64,000 nt of DNA from Embiotoca jacksoni (Eukaryota; Chordata; Actinopteri; Embiotocidae), in assembly GCA_022577435.1 (NCBI GenBank), contig JAKOON010000027.1, positions 4,554,820-4,618,819 on the forward strand. Reading direction: 5' to 3'. The position numbers and the translations under genes are program-made. This document shows, in pieces, positions 35,240 through 48,560 of this stretch. How positions within the stretch are numbered: the first letter of the stretch is position 1; each line of letters begins with the position of its first letter. The notes beneath the pieces were generated by a model. It was given only the letters and a program-made list of their open reading frames with translations. It was not told where the DNA came from and did no database searches.

Positions 35240-35510
35240 GATTTTTCTGCAGAGGTGTATGTTTTTGCCCCTTCCATGCCCCGCCGTGGATTAACAGAAG
35301 AGTTGACAGTATCATATGATCCACGTGGTGCACATTTCTCCGCAGCTTTATTTTCTGAGGCGAACGTGCGGCCCGGGTCAGCTAAGCCAGTTAATGTTCG
35401 CTCTAATAAGACAGGAATGACCAGCTTTTGGGCCGATTACTGCCACTACTCGTCAGGTAACCGCCCGCTCAACGGGGGGACCGGCTCTTGTCTGACATGC
35501 AGCACATGAT
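35240..35510. promoter_or_regulatory. Candidate conserved non-coding block
   Basis: This is unique sequence of balanced composition with several CpGs. It holds CCAGTTAATGTTCGCTCTAA near 35387 and GCCGATTACTGCC near 35431. The homeodomain cores in a GC-moderate context suggest regulatory DNA. An 84-codon frame spans it without a recognisable product. Confidence 0.25.
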
Positions 35511-37360
35511 TACAGCCGCTGGAGGGGCGGCGGTGGCTGCTTGCAGGTTGCTGTTCTGGGGTCAGCCAGCGAACAGTCAGAGTCCTCAGAGTTTGGGTGT
35601 GGAGGCCTCTTGACAAAGCAGCCGGGACGACGGACTTCTTACACTCTGGCAGTCAAAATTATTGGAGGGATGTTTGTGTATTTTGTGCGCACTTGTTAGA
35701 CAAACTGTGCAGGTTCAGAAGCAGAACAGCGTCTCTTCTTTCAATACTAAAGCACCAGATGAAGATAAATTAAAAGATCGGGTTTCACCCCCGCCTCTCC
35801 GTGCATCCCAGGGGAGGCTCCATCCTCCAAAGATGCTTTGAAGCCTGATACATCTGGTTGCCTTTGACTGAGAGCACACAAAAAAAACAGAAGCGTTCAG
35901 GTTGGACCGTGCTAACCTCTCGCTGTTCTTTGCCCTCTCTTCGGCCCGAGCCTTAACCCTGTATTGACCCCGCTGGCATTGGCTTAAGAGGTCATAGAGA
36001 CCGAGCCACTGGTTTTGCCTCAGGCCAGAGACCTGAAGACCCCAGAGGTACCGGGGCCTTTTGTGGACACTTGTGGTTGGGGTTTGGATGGTGAAGTCAG
36101 GGATTGCTGGATGGGAAATGAAACTTGACAGCATCATGCTTGTGACCAGATGACACACTGATGTGATGGTTGACCCTGCTCTAAAGAAAAACAAGCTGTG
36201 GCAGAGAATCACAAAGTCTAGATTCACCATGAGGAGCCATTGGTAAGGTCACCCGACAGTTAATAAACAGGTAAATTGGCCTCTAAAATATATAATCTAT
36301 CAAGTATAGGTCATTTTAACCTGTGTTTATGTATGTTTAATATCATTTATGGTGAGTTGAACCGATTCATACTTCGCACATGAGCATTTCTCTCACTTGT
36401 TCAGTCCTAAATCATGTGTTTGGCATTCTACTTTTAAATATGGATATGACACGTTTGGGCCTAGAAATCAGATACCATTTAATCCAGGAAATTAAAAAAC
36501 TCAGAAACAGGAAGATGAGGCTTTCATTGTTGTTGTTCCCAACTCCATCTCTTCACATGTGCAGCACAATAATCGAGCCTCACTTTTTGCTTCACAGACT
36601 TCCGATTATGATAAATGATTCAGCTGCACTAACAAATATGGAACTTACTCAGCTACAGACATTTGACTTAAGATCTGACCTAGATTTATGACAACCTTTC
36701 ATTCCCTCTTTATTTTTATCCCCATTTCATCAGGAAGTAAAGCGGGCGATGTGAACAAGGTGAAATGTCATGTTAGCGGAGCCAGAGAAGTGGGCATGAG
36801 GTGAGACGTGAAGAGTTGCCAGCAGGAAACTATCGTCTGAACGGGGATGGATGGGGAAGCATGGGAAATATGGTACATCTGTTGGTCAGACCCGACCGCT
36901 TCAAAAGATTCTCCATGACCCTTTCTTTCCCACGTAGGAGGTGCAGAGCAAGTTCTGAGAACCGGCCCGCTTTTTGACAGGTTTGGGAACCAAACGTAAT
37001 GTCATAAATAGCAGGGAGCTGGACACCGGGTCAGGTAATAACATTGTCATAAAAATATGAAACGTGCACTGACAAATACATCCCCCACAAACGCTGTGTA
37101 GTGTTTCCAAAGACTGAATACGTTGGCTTTGTCAGTGAATTGCACGAACGATGCAGTATGTGAATCTCTCAAACTCACACAAGTGCAAGTGATTCGACTC
37201 CACATCAGCATTTTAACACTTCATGACAACGTTTACAATGACTTTGTCTGTATTTTAAACTGCCCTCAAACATCACAGTAAGACATAAGACAAATGCCAG
37301 TTATGAGAATATATGATATGTTGATGAAAAAATGACACGTGGTCGTATTTTAATGCTTTG
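35511..37360. other. Unique non-coding DNA
   Basis: This stretch includes an anonymous 171-codon minus-strand frame (35715-36230) with no domain. The rest is ordinary unique sequence. Confidence 0.35.
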
Positions 37361-38230
37361 ACTATTTAACGATGGAACTTCCGAGTATCCCTGAGCGTCT
37401 CTTTAGATTCAACCGTATTTGGACCGACTGCATTTTCAGCTCTCAGTACTTAACTCTCCCAAAGCTACTAACATCGGTGGTACAAACTTTTAGACCAGCA
37501 ATTTTGCAGAACTGCAAAACTAAAGACATTCCCTTCCATCCCAGGTGTAGTTTGTGCTTGGGGCTAACTAGCAGCTGCTACAGCTACTGGCAAGGTGGTA
37601 GACCTTTAGTATTGTTCATCTCCATCCTTGTATACTTCCAACACCTTAGAAAGGCTCCCGCTGTAACTATAAGGACGGCGTGTTGGACTAAGTGGTGCAG
37701 CCCTGTGTTTGACTTGAGTCAGCATGCTAGCTATCCAAGTCTTGTTGTCGTTATTTGGTTTCCGCTGCTCTATTACATGCTGGCAGTAATAACCGATCAG
37801 AAATCGTAAAAGGTTCTGCTGAATCAACGTTTGACAGGTTTTTATTCTAAAAAGCAAACCCGCCCGTGTCAGCTACCTGCAGCCTGCAGAGTCAGCAATG
37901 CTGCCCCCAAACCAAACACACACAACACAAGTTCAGTTTATTACAATCACAGCCTCCCTTACTGCTCGCCACTTTGAATCCCGCCGTACACTTATCAGAA
38001 AGGGCAGACAGCAGAGCAACGGTAGGAGGAACCTTTTCATGTGCAGCTATGTGGCTTCAATTTTATGGCTGTGCTGTCTCCGTCTCTCAGGCTGACTACT
38101 GTAGCCTGCAGGCCAGAAGGCACGTAGTGGTGTTGACTGGATGGGAGTGGCACGACTGACCAGATTAGCTGTGGAGAAAGTATGTGAGTGTGTGTCACAG
38201 GAAGTGTGTGATAATTCAAACAATTAAGGT
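37361..38230. other. Unassigned sequence, possibly an old repeat
   Basis: The text GGGGCTAACTAGCAGCTGCT near 37561 is of a kind I associate with fish interspersed repeats. The 145-codon open frame at 37372-37809 has no recognisable domain. An acceptor-like CTCCGTCTCTCAG near 38088 is followed by a 22-codon frame. None of these supports a gene. Confidence 0.25.
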
Positions 38231-40775
38231 TATTTCACTTGTTAAATAGCTACAAACAGTCAACAGGAAATAAATCAACAACATTTTGGTCATTTGTAAC
38301 TGGGTAATTGGAGTCATTCATAAAAAAAATATGTGAAAAGCTTTTTGTGGCCGAAGTCTGAAATATGATGAATTGTTGCTTTTTGGGTTTTCAACTAAAA
38401 GCTAACAGAAGAAGTTTTTCTTAGACTCTCAGATTTAATAGAATAGATTAATCAAAACAAAAACTACACAGATTAATATTTTACTAAGTACTTTAAATCC
38501 TAAAAAAAAAAAATCATGACTGCACCACAGCTGCTTCTTATAGTGGAAGGCATGAGGATAGGGTTAGAGGAGTGACAATGCTTAAATGTCAAACTGCTCT
38601 TGCAGACATGGGACAAAAGAAAAGTGGAGATAGTCTGTTCTGGCCTGTGTGCATTGAAATGAGAGGATGCTCGGTTCTCCGCAGACCTCTGGGACCAGGG
38701 AGGCTGGAGATAAGCCACCGAGCATCAACACCCCTAATTCTGTTTCTGCCTGCTCATGTCAAACTACCCGAGGTCCCCTGTACTGATAACCCCTGGCTGC
38801 AAAGGAACCTTTCATGTTAGCCTGTCTGAGCCTTTTGCTATATACCGCACACACACACAGACACATTCAGTCCATTTCATACATGAATGCAGGAAATTCA
38901 TCCCAGGCAGCCTATTCAACCGACTCTGATTACTTTTCCTGCAAAACACACAGGCTCACTGTATAAATCCTCAAAGCCAGACAGCACTGGCAGAGGGACA
39001 GAGCAACTAGGTGGGTGTGAAACAGCAGCTTTGAGGGGAGTATGGCCCGAGGCCGCGGGTCACAGTTCTCCTGAGGTCACTCACGGCAGAAGCTGACTAG
39101 CAGACGGAAAAAGGGAGGGAGAGCGGAATGAGAATGAGCGAGAGAGACAGGGAGACAACCTCCGGAGCCATCGATACAACCCCCAGGTCTCTTTGATCTA
39201 TCACCGCCAGCTTCCTGAAGTAAACACAGGCTAATTGTCTGGTTCAGGTTGAGATGCTTATCTGTGTTTCGCCTGTCTGTTCCCTCCAATGCTCCGATAT
39301 GTTTCCTCAGCAATACAGAGCAGGTCGAGCTTGTCAGTTCCAATCAGATTCCTGGAGGTACTAATGGACACGCCCAACGTTTCACGGCTTCAATCAACCG
39401 CTCGCCACCCAGTGCATCACCGAGTCCAAGCAGGGTTTGACCCCCACGCATATCTCGTGACCTTTTAATCCAGCAAGCGCGCCTCACAATTAATGCAAAA
39501 CCTGATAAAGAACAAGTTAGGCAGGCTTTTAACAACCCATTTTAATTGTGCGGTAAACTTATCTTTTAATTGCCTGGTTACTTTGTTTTTTAAAGAGGAA
39601 GTTGCTTGCTTTGTTCCTTAAGTTTTGATTTCACTACAGAACCAAGCTTTATCTTTTATTGTGTTGCTAATTCTATAATGCCGATGGTGTCAAGTTATGC
39701 CAAAAGCTGTCCACCAGTGTTACTATCAGTAACATTTATACAATAGTGAACACAGGAAAAAAAGGACAAGGAATAGAATATGGAGGTAGAAAAGAGGACA
39801 AAATGTATTTTCAGAGCTTTGAAGTGGAACTTACGGTAGACAGGAGGTGGAGACAGGGAGGAGGCAGGGATGACAATATCCTCCTTTTGAACTCCCTCGT
39901 GTAAATAATGGTGGTGATGTTCTAATGGGGGTTTCCTAGTGACCCTCTTCCAGAAAAGCCCTTCATGTGGATTCTGCTTCCCCTCCTCTGCACCCTTGAA
40001 CCCACAGAGATCAGACACCGGTGGTCTCCGGGGGGAAATAGCTCATCCAGTGATGACGCTACTCATTGCAAGCCTGATTGGGCTTAGTAATGCCTGGGGG
40101 TGGGGTGGGGGGGCTGAGGACAGATAGTAAAGATATATCAATACACCGCAGCTACTGAGGCTACTTGATGCTTGATCTTGGTCTGCTTTCATGCAGACGG
40201 TTTCTGAAACACATTTATAGTGACACTTTTTGTGTAATACTTTTGAGCATTTTCCACCTTTTCACGCTATACAGCTTTTGTTAACCTTCAGCATATATCT
40301 GAACACCTTTTTATGAAGTCCATACAATTTTCAATACGGCAAAGGCAGCAGCCCTGTAATGGGGGGGAGGAGGGAGGGGGACTGGAGTATGTTCTGTGTA
40401 CGCAATAAAGAGCAAATGGAAAAAAATCCAATGGAATTTACGCAGCCAAATTGGTTTATGTTTTGATGTGGTGTGTCCAAATCTCATTGATCTAAAATCC
40501 AATCAAGCAGTATTTATAGAAGCTTGTTATATTTTTTACAATCACACATAAAATCTTATTTACAACTTCTTCATATGCTCAGCAGCCTTTAACAGAGCCA
40601 GTAAAATAGGATTTTCTCTGTAAAAATTGCTCTGTATTTGCGACTCGGAGGGGAGGAATTATGTTTTATGCAAAGATCACAAAGAGCTCCGAAAAAGGTT
40701 CAGCTGTCTGTGTTGTTTCTTTTTTTATGAGCATGCTTTTTAGGGGGCATTTGTTCCTATGCATTGATTTGTATG

Positions 40776-40778
<3 letters not shown>
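38231..40778. other. Unique non-coding DNA with G-rich patches
   Basis: G-rich tracts lie at 40096-40113 and 40361-40380, both G-quadruplex-capable. A small CpG-bearing unique patch spans about 39150-39470. No gene was recognised. Confidence 0.4.

Positions 40779-40855
<77 letters not shown>
40779..40855. repeat. (TG)38 microsatellite
   Basis: This is an uninterrupted TG run of 77 bp. Confidence 0.98.
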
Positions 40856-40859
<4 letters not shown>

Positions 40860-40937
40860 AGAGATACAGACTCACATCACCGGACTGGTCCTCTATCTAG
40901 TAGCTGCATCGTTCAACCTCGGGCGCAGGACTCCACT

Positions 40938-41125
40938 CTGTCACTCAGGGTGACACATGGAGAGGCAGCCCCCTGCCCGCGGCGTACAGAGGGGATCACC
41001 GCCCTGTCACCGTCTGTCACTCCGGCTTTGTCCCCTGTCATGCCCTCACGCTGGCAGGTTAAGGGGGGGAGGGGGGTAGGCCCGTCCGGAGCGGTGACAG
41101 ACTGACAGGTGACAGGTGACAGGTG
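40938..41125. promoter_or_regulatory. Cluster of eight TGACAG (MEIS/PREP/TGIF-type) motifs with three CAGGTG E-boxes
   Basis: CTGTCA lies at 40938, 41004, 41014 and 41035. TGACAG lies at 41095, 41103, 41110 and 41117. The last three sit in a perfect triple repeat of GACAGGT (41104-41124), which also creates CAGGTG boxes at 41106, 41113 and 41120, the ZEB/SNAI-type E-box. TGACAG is the core bound by TALE homeodomain proteins. Eight in 185 bp compares with about 0.1 expected for a 6-mer on both strands. A G-rich run (41062-41080) lies between the two groups. Regulatory function is inference. Confidence 0.4.
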
Positions 41126-41294
41126 AAGCCAGCCAAACAGCCACAGACGCCCAAACCTTCATACATATCCCAGCGCGGCTCAGTAAGTGTGTGCGATTGT
41201 GTGCTTGCATGCAAACACATGGCCTATGCCAGTTTCATATTTAGGGTGGAAACATAAAATCTTCTCATCTAACTCCCAACTAAACGGCAACCAG

Positions 41295-41832
41295 CAGTGA
41301 CGTCACCTATTGGTTTGTGAACACCCGTGATGAAGGCTCGACTTCGGACTTTGGCAGGCGCCATCTTGCTATTTCGGAGCAGTTTGGAGCAGGTAGTGAC
41401 CATATTTGGACGAGTTGTGGGGGAGCGAGCGGTGGATCGACTCGATCTGATTGGAAACCCGACGACATTGCATCTCGCCCACCGACAGCCATAACCTGAC
41501 TGCACCACAGGCCTGTCAATCAAAGAGACGCGCCCCCAAAAAACACAGCTTTTTTAAGATGATTTTATAATTAACAACGGGATTATTTTCAGATGGACCG
41601 CCAGATAACTAAAAATAAGGATCAACTTCAGCTAGCAAAACCAAGATAACTCGTAAAAATGTTTTATTGACCAAGACAAGTTAGACGAGTTCATTGGGAG
41701 TCTATGGAGGCGGAGGCTTTTTGGAGCCAACCTCGAGTGGCACTCGGTGGTATTGCAGCTCAAGGCACTTCCGCATTGGCCTCATTTTTCAGACCCGGAA
41801 GCTACGTCCACTTTTATATACAGTCTATGTTC
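41295..41832. mobile_element. Common percomorph interspersed repeat
   Basis: The copy begins near GTGACGTCACCTATTGGTTT and contains GGCGCCATCTTG, TGACCATATTTGGACGAG and GGAGTCTATGGAGGCGG. It ends with ACTTCCGCATTGGC, CAGACCCGGAAGC and finally TTTTATATACAGTCTATG. I recognise this motif order from memory as an abundant non-coding repeat in percomorph fishes. No terminal inverted repeat was verified and the class is left open. Open frames here are by-products of the repeat. The copy looks fairly complete. Confidence 0.75.
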
Positions 41833-42139
41833 CTGACAGAAAAGCAAATAGGTTTACTGCACTTCCCAGAATGTCAAACAATACTCTTTACCCACTTTAT
41901 GTAGCACAGGAAGAGTGACTGGTAGTCTGGTACCCATCTAAATTTGTAATTCTGGCAGTATTGAACAAAACTATTTTGAGGAATATGTAATAATATGTTC
42001 GCAAACATGGGCAGCCTTATAGTACAAAAAACTTCTATACTTTTGCATTCAAACTTTTCTAATGAAATATACATACACTACATGTAAAATCACTTGCACA
42101 CGCACACTCAAAAGAATACGTGATGCAAGAAATACTGTA

Positions 42140-42142
<3 letters not shown>

Positions 42143-42174
<32 letters not shown>
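42143..42174. repeat. (AC)16 microsatellite
   Basis: This is a short AC run after a GTACGTACAC lead-in. Confidence 0.92.
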
Positions 42175-42179
<5 letters not shown>

Positions 42180-45149
42180 GCAGCATATCACTTTTTTGAT
42201 CGCAGTCTGCCCAGCTGGGGTTACAACGTACCCACTGCAGTGATGCCGCTGCTGCTGTCAGATCTAAGCAGGGACAGAAAGTCTGTGTGTGTATCTTTGA
42301 TGCTGGAATATACTTTGCCTTTCCTGGCACGAAAAATTTAACATAACTCAAACACAAACACTTCATGGGGAAGAGCGACATTTTTGGTTTTATTTTGGGC
42401 ATTCATTTAATCACAGATTTGTATTATCTTTTAAAAAACAGTTTTGTCAGACCATTAATGACGTTGGATGTCTGCTGAGAAAAGACATCAAGTTATTTAA
42501 GTGTAACCGAATTACAGCCACCATATGTGCATGCCCCAATATGGGAGTAGATTTACAGCTCTCTTTGTTGCTCAATGGACTTTTAATGGCCATTATTGCT
42601 GCCGCTTGTGGTCCCAAATCGAGCATTAGACCTTCACTGTGTCTCAAATCTGAGCTGATGCCAAAGGTTGCACCCAAATCATTCCATTTGACCTGAATCT
42701 CCCATTCCATTACCAAGCATTCCCTGTGGGGACAGTAGTGGTCCCTCAACACTTCAACTCTGACCCCAGCCCCATCAGCAGAAGGAAAATTTATAGGCAC
42801 CCAGGCAGGCATCTGAATTATCTCACCTTTTTTTTTTTTCTCTCTCAGAGGGGACATAGTCATAATAATGCCCTATGAGGCTTTGGTCTGAAATGTGATT
42901 TAGTTTTTATTACCTGCAGTATTGGATGAGGCTGCAATTGTCAGGGGGAGAGGGGGGAGGGACTGATTTGTGAGCAGCTGCTTTCAGGTGAACAGTCTCA
43001 CCTCGATCAAAGAGATAATAAAGAAAACACAAGTTTTTAAAAGCATCTTAGAATATTTACCGTAAACTCTATGTAGAAATGACACTAAGATCAAACCGTG
43101 TTTCCCCACTGTGGCGTTCACATGGCGTTTTTACTGTATAACGTAGTATAATGTAATGTACAATCACTCAGGTTTGTTCCCTTAAGAAATATGACTTTCT
43201 GGGGTTTCCATGCGAGTCTCCCCTCTCAATAACAGTATTGATGAAATAGTTGGATTTCTAACTTTTTGATTTGAACTGACACAAAATATGTTTTAAATGC
43301 ATTGTATCTGTAATCAAAATCGTTATAAATAGATTGTCAGAATTTCAATCATTTCAACAAATCATTAGATATTAAGTTTTGATACATGATACAGAATAAT
43401 AAAAAGAAAAAATTTCACAGTAACACTTACAGTCTCACAATGCTACTAAACAAAAACAGACTCAGACGTACTGCACACAATACCTACGCTGCATTTGTTT
43501 TGAATAATTTAAGCATCGGAATTTGGCAAAGTGTTACACAAACTCCCTGAAACCACTCAAATAAGTGGGAATAAATCTCAACCATGGCAGTGTCAACACC
43601 CACTAGGGGAACAATTCAGCATTTGTTCTCATATTTTGTCTGTTTCTACAGTGTGGATGTCAATGTTATTTTATTAACAGCAACTAAAGCAGGGCTGGAA
43701 GAGGAGAGTCGAGAGATGTCTCAGGCAGACTGACAGGAGGAAAACCTCCGCTGATCCTCAATTTGGGATCATTCAGACGCCAGACATGAATATCTGGCAA
43801 CCCTGAAAATTAGTTCAGGAAAGAAGGAATGGAAAATGCGATTTCAAAAATGACTGACACAAGCACATTTAGATACACAACTGCAGCCGCAAAGCAAAAA
43901 ACATACTTCAAAAATATATTCATGCATAGTCACCCATTCACATGATGAATTTTAATGAGTGAATGAGCAAACTATGTACAAGAGCTAGCTTGTGTAAATC
44001 AAGAATAAAGGCCAGCTAAGAGAGGAGAAAGTTCAAAGGAAGTGGGAGAGGAGGTAGAAGATGTATGTTTTCACCGTTCATCGAGTCCTGGCAGGCCTGG
44101 GAGTCTGGCAGAGATTGGCTGGGATATGAGGGAAGCAGCGCTTGAAAGCCCAGCCAGGAGTTTAAGATGTTCAGAGGGAGTTATTGGTCGCCTGCTCTTC
44201 CTCTCCCATCCTCTCCTCTCCCCTCCCCTCCATTGCTTCCCTGCGTCTTTTCAAGCTCCAGGCCTGCCAGCCCCTTTCTTCCTCTCTCATCCCTTCGAGA
44301 GGCCTGAAATGCATGACAGGTACAAGAGAAGAGAGAGACTTGTGGAGGTGTAAAGAGAGGAAGAAAAAAAACAAAGTTGAAGGAAACAGGTGAAGGACTC
44401 CAGACAGAGGAGGGCAGGAGAGAAAGAGGGAGAGAAGGTTATAGGTGGATGCTAAATAAGATAAGCATTTCCTGCATATTATTTGGTCGCATTTCTAATT
44501 GAAAGTTTAATATCAAAGAACTGAGCTCATGCAGAAGTGATAAATAACCTACGCAAGCTATGGGAAAAAAAAACCCAAATATGGCTGCTGTCAGAAGCCT
44601 GAGCAGATGAGTCAAGTTTTTTGACACTAAACTCATAAACCAAACTCTTTATGGATTGAACTTAGTGCATGGAGAAACATGAAAGAGCCTTTCCTAGAAC
44701 TGCTGCCACAAACTTGGACACGAGCGACTGAAATATAATTGTTTGCTGTAGAACTCTGTTGTTTCTGCATTCCAACAAGCACAAACCATGAAAAACAGCC
44801 CCAAATACCCAAAAGTATGTGTCCACATGCTCTGTGTCCAGTGTATTTTTTATGCAAGTAATATAGCAGGAGGGAACTTTTCAAGCATCTGTTAGAAGAA
44901 AAAATATGTAAACCATAAACCCCAAAGCCTTTACACCTATTCCAACTAGGGGTAACATAAAATAAATGGAATTACTTGAGACTGTAATTCTTTATTTTGC
45001 ATTTTTTAAATTGATATACTGATTCCTGTATCAATGTTGAATTTATTATTCACAGTGAGCAGATGTAATAAAAGCTAGCAGATAACAGTTATTCCAGGAA
45101 CTAGCCAGTTAGCCCGTTTGCACAATATACCAAGGCTCTAAAAGACGCA
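42175..45149. other. Unique non-coding DNA
   Basis: No gene was recognised. A G-quadruplex-capable G run lies at 42944-42961. The text CACCCACTAGGGGAAC near 43599 is a partial CTCF-like match. Purine/pyrimidine-rich patches surround 44195-44430. Confidence 0.4.
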
Positions 45150-45304
45150 ACTTTTGCCCAAAAAAATTTAATAGGCTAAATCGTAATATCGAACTGCAAA
45201 ACTTGTAGAATCGCCAATGTTTGAAAATCACAATACATATCGAACCATCATCCAAGTATCGTGACAGTATCGAATCAGGATGCAGGCATATCATCCCAGC
45301 CCTA
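45150..45304 (-). mobile_element. Terminal fragment of a hAT-like non-autonomous transposon
   Basis: Read on the minus strand the fragment starts TAGGGCTGGGATGATATGCC and then runs through repeated ATCG/ATAC text (TTCGATACTGTCACGATAC). I know this pattern from fish hAT-type MITEs that begin CAGGGCTGGGCGATAT. Only one end is recognisable; the partner end and target duplication were not found, so the copy is truncated or decayed. Confidence 0.55.
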
Positions 45305-48064
45305 ATGCCAACAAGATTTTTATTAATGTAATTCTTTGGAAGATGAGGTTAAATATTGTAAAATGCATTGTCAAACTGCAAATATGAATTCCATACATGA
45401 AGCAGAGTACGTACGTGGTCAAGTACAGTTTAAAAGTATTCATTTTCAGAGAAAGTAACTGATCAGACCTTTGATTCTTTCATCCTTTAAGACATCCTCT
45501 TGCAACCCCATTCAGATTTACTGTTTCTTTTGAAAAGGGTTTATCTCCAAACGTAATATAATATTTATCTCCACCAGTCCCAATCCACGCAACAATGAAG
45601 TTCAGGTGTGTAGTGGAAGGGAAAACACAGGAGAGCTGTTTTAAGTTTGTAGGGATGAGTTATTGCTCCCATTTTTGAGCTGAATAACAATGATTTGCAT
45701 GACAGGCCTGTAACGGTGGATGAGGTCACAGGCAAAGGGTTTAAAGCGTGGGTTAACGATAATAAATATTGCTATGACAAGATGAGAGTTGAAATGACAG
45801 ATGGTAAGAGGTTGTTTTTTTTGTGTCTGTCAAATTGCCATTCTGTGGAAGGATGGTTGTCGAAAAGTAAAGAGGTTCAACTCCGGCTAGGAGAGGAAGA
45901 GGAAAGAAAAAGTTCAGTGCTTTCTCTCACTGGGCTCTTTCATAACCATTAACTGTGTGATGACACCGGCGGATATTCAGATTGATTTACCATCGTCTGG
46001 GGATCGCTTGGCCTGCGCAGAAGTCTCCCATACCAAAGATTCATTTGTGTCCTTAATGAAAGGCTTCCTGCCCCAATGTTTCTTCAAACTAAAATCCACC
46101 TATTTCATACTTCACTTTGATTGCTGTAATGGCCTTATTTATGAGGTCACCAATGAAACGTGTATTTCATTGGTAGTTCTTTAGCCACAGAATGGGCAGG
46201 GAATTAGTCTAAAATCTCCAGATCCGACCCTCATTTTTCAAAAAATGCTGCGGTGCCCGCAAAATCAATGGAGGAGTTAAGGAAATGCCAAACTGTGAGA
46301 TAAAGGCTGATTTGTGTGGAAAGTCTTGGCAAAGCCCCAGTGGGATACAGCAGAATACCTGAGGCAACAGGGCGAGACAAAAAAATATATGAAAAAATAA
46401 AAACAGAATGCTACACAGTGACACCACTTACACCACCAGGACCCTGTGTTTGGCAATTACTGTCACATAATACCATTACTAACACTGACATTTCCACCCT
46501 GCGGAGTAACCTGTGAGGTAACATCAAAGAAGTCGTCAGCGGTGACCTTGACCAGGCCCGGAGTGGAGGCAGCATCAAAGCTTCAAAACTGCAGTGTGTT
46601 TAAAGTAAGTCCACAACACCGGCCTGATTAACATGTCACAGGAAGATAGGGGGCCTCTATAATCAGCCTGCGAGGATGATTAGACCACCAAAGTCCTCAC
46701 TTTCCTACAGCTGAAGGGGTATGAGGGGAGCCAAAGTCTCGGCCCGACAAACAGGTCATTTAGCTCTCCTGGCTAAATGGTTGTAGACATAGTGTGACAG
46801 TGAAGCATGAGGTTATGGTTTCTAATCATAGCTGGAGAGGAAGGCGACGGGTATGGGCCGAGAAGGTTGGGAGTGAACGGAGAATGGGGGTTGTTTTACC
46901 AGGAATCAACGGGTTCCCTGGTCTGTGTTCACCTTTGACCCTGGGGGGATGCCGACTTGCGGTGATTCATTTCCTTTCCCCCCCCCAAAAAACACCTTCC
47001 ACTCCCAAACCACCATGTGTACACAAAACACAGGCCTGTTGCTATGGAGATAACTGTGGATCTTAGATGGGGGTGAGGAGGATGGATGTGGACCAGTGGC
47101 TGAACTGGGATTTAAAGGAAGCCTCTGAGGATGTGTCATTAACCCACAGGGCAAGAGCAGTGCAGAGTGAGGCTATTATTTAATGCAAAGAGTCGAGATG
47201 ATGGAGAAAATCGACATTTGTGGTTTCGGGTGAGGCAGTCGAAAGGTGTAATCACTCGCATTTTGACCAGTAGTAAGAGAGAAAGGCTTTTAGTGTAGCA
47301 CAGAGCACACTTGGGCATGGATGGAGACAATGAAGTCAAGGGGGCAAAGAAGACATTAAAAAGAGATGTTTTGTCAGTGGCGCTCATCATGAATGTGATT
47401 AAAAATTATAGCTCTTAAAATGTACTACCCACGGAGGAACTCTCAGAGCTGTAGACATGTGACTTTGACTTCCATCAGATTTAAGTCCCAAAGATTATTA
47501 TAATGTCAGCCTTAACTGGGACTTGCTTTGAGATTTGATAGTTAATTCACTAACGACTTGTCCTCAGACATCCAAGCAAGACTGCTCGAGTCAAGATTCA
47601 AATGAGCAAGTTGACCTTGTACGAGCTGCAAAGTGCAGCACAGTAATGGGTACAGAGCAGGGGGAAGCAATAACTTTCCTGAGTAAATATTCCAAGCACC
47701 TGCATTTCATACACGTTTTTGTGACCACTGGTAGATATACATTTTTGTCCAATTTTTGGGAAAGCGAATCTGGCAAGTAACGGTTGTGTGGAGTGACGTT
47801 TGTGTTGTTGCAGGTGAGAAACATGGGTATTGTTGTGTTGGATAACCCAAGTGTCATTGCGCCACAGTTCAGGTCGAGTGATTTCCCTTAAATGCCTCAA
47901 AACATCACAGTAGAACTCTATGTTGACAGTCTGACCCTTGGAAATGAATTCATGGTGGCACACCCACCTGGCTGATTTTTCGAGTGTGACAGAAAATCTG
48001 GTTTGTGTTCTCTGCTCATTTCCATGGTGAAATTGCAAATGTATGGACTTGGTCTGAGCTATGC
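45305..48064. other. Unique non-coding DNA
   Basis: No gene or repeat family was recognised. Several conserved-looking unique patches occur, for example CCTGCGAGGATGATTAGACC near 46668. Open frames are anonymous. Confidence 0.4.
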
Positions 48065-48083
48065 AAAAAAAAAAAAAAAAAAA
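48065..48083. repeat. (A)19 homopolymer
   Basis: This is a perfect A run. Confidence 0.92.
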
Positions 48084-48199
48084 GAAGCACAGACTGGCTT
48101 TGACACAACTTTTGGTATTAAACTCTTTTTTTTAGTGTTCTTAAACAAATTAAACTGTCTTCCAATAGTTACTTTCTTGATTTGATTATCATCCATACT

Positions 48200-48560
48200 T
48201 TCATAAAGCTCCATGTGGAGCCCAAACTCCAAACAGTGAGTCGCCCATCAATGGAGTTTCCATTGCAGGACCAGACAATCTCAAGGCCATGCAGTGGGAG
48301 TCGGGTTGAGGAATGGCTGCCCGGTCTAAGCCCCGGGAATTACAAGAAACAGCCAAATTAATCCCCTCACCCTCATCCTAGACATGCATTATCCTCCACT
48401 GTCATAAACTTGGCTGTGGTCAAGATTTACAGCTGCCTTGTGCTTTCTCTCCCATGGCTGTCCTTCCTAATTGTCTGCACGGCCAAGACCTTGACCAGAG
48501 CTTTTCTCATTTGAAGAATCTGAGATCTTCAGATTGATTGCCAACACGGGCTAATAGCAC
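48200..48560. promoter_or_regulatory. Candidate conserved non-coding regulatory block
   Basis: This is unique sequence with GGGAATTACAAG near 48336, CCAAATTAATCCCCTC near 48353, TCCTAATTGTC near 48465, and an inverted-repeat-like GAATCTGAGATCTTCAGATT near 48517. The mix of TAAT cores with GC-moderate sequence and no repeats suggests an enhancer. This is inference only. Confidence 0.3.

Noticed and set aside
35715..36230. 171-codon minus-strand open frame
   Set aside because: Long but anonymous. No signal, domain or exon borders were seen.
37192..37202. GATTCGACTCC as a tRNA B-box
   Set aside because: No A-box or cloverleaf could be built upstream, so this is a chance match.
37372..37809. 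145-codon plus-strand open frame
   Set aside because: It resembles unique or old repeat sequence and shows no protein family features.
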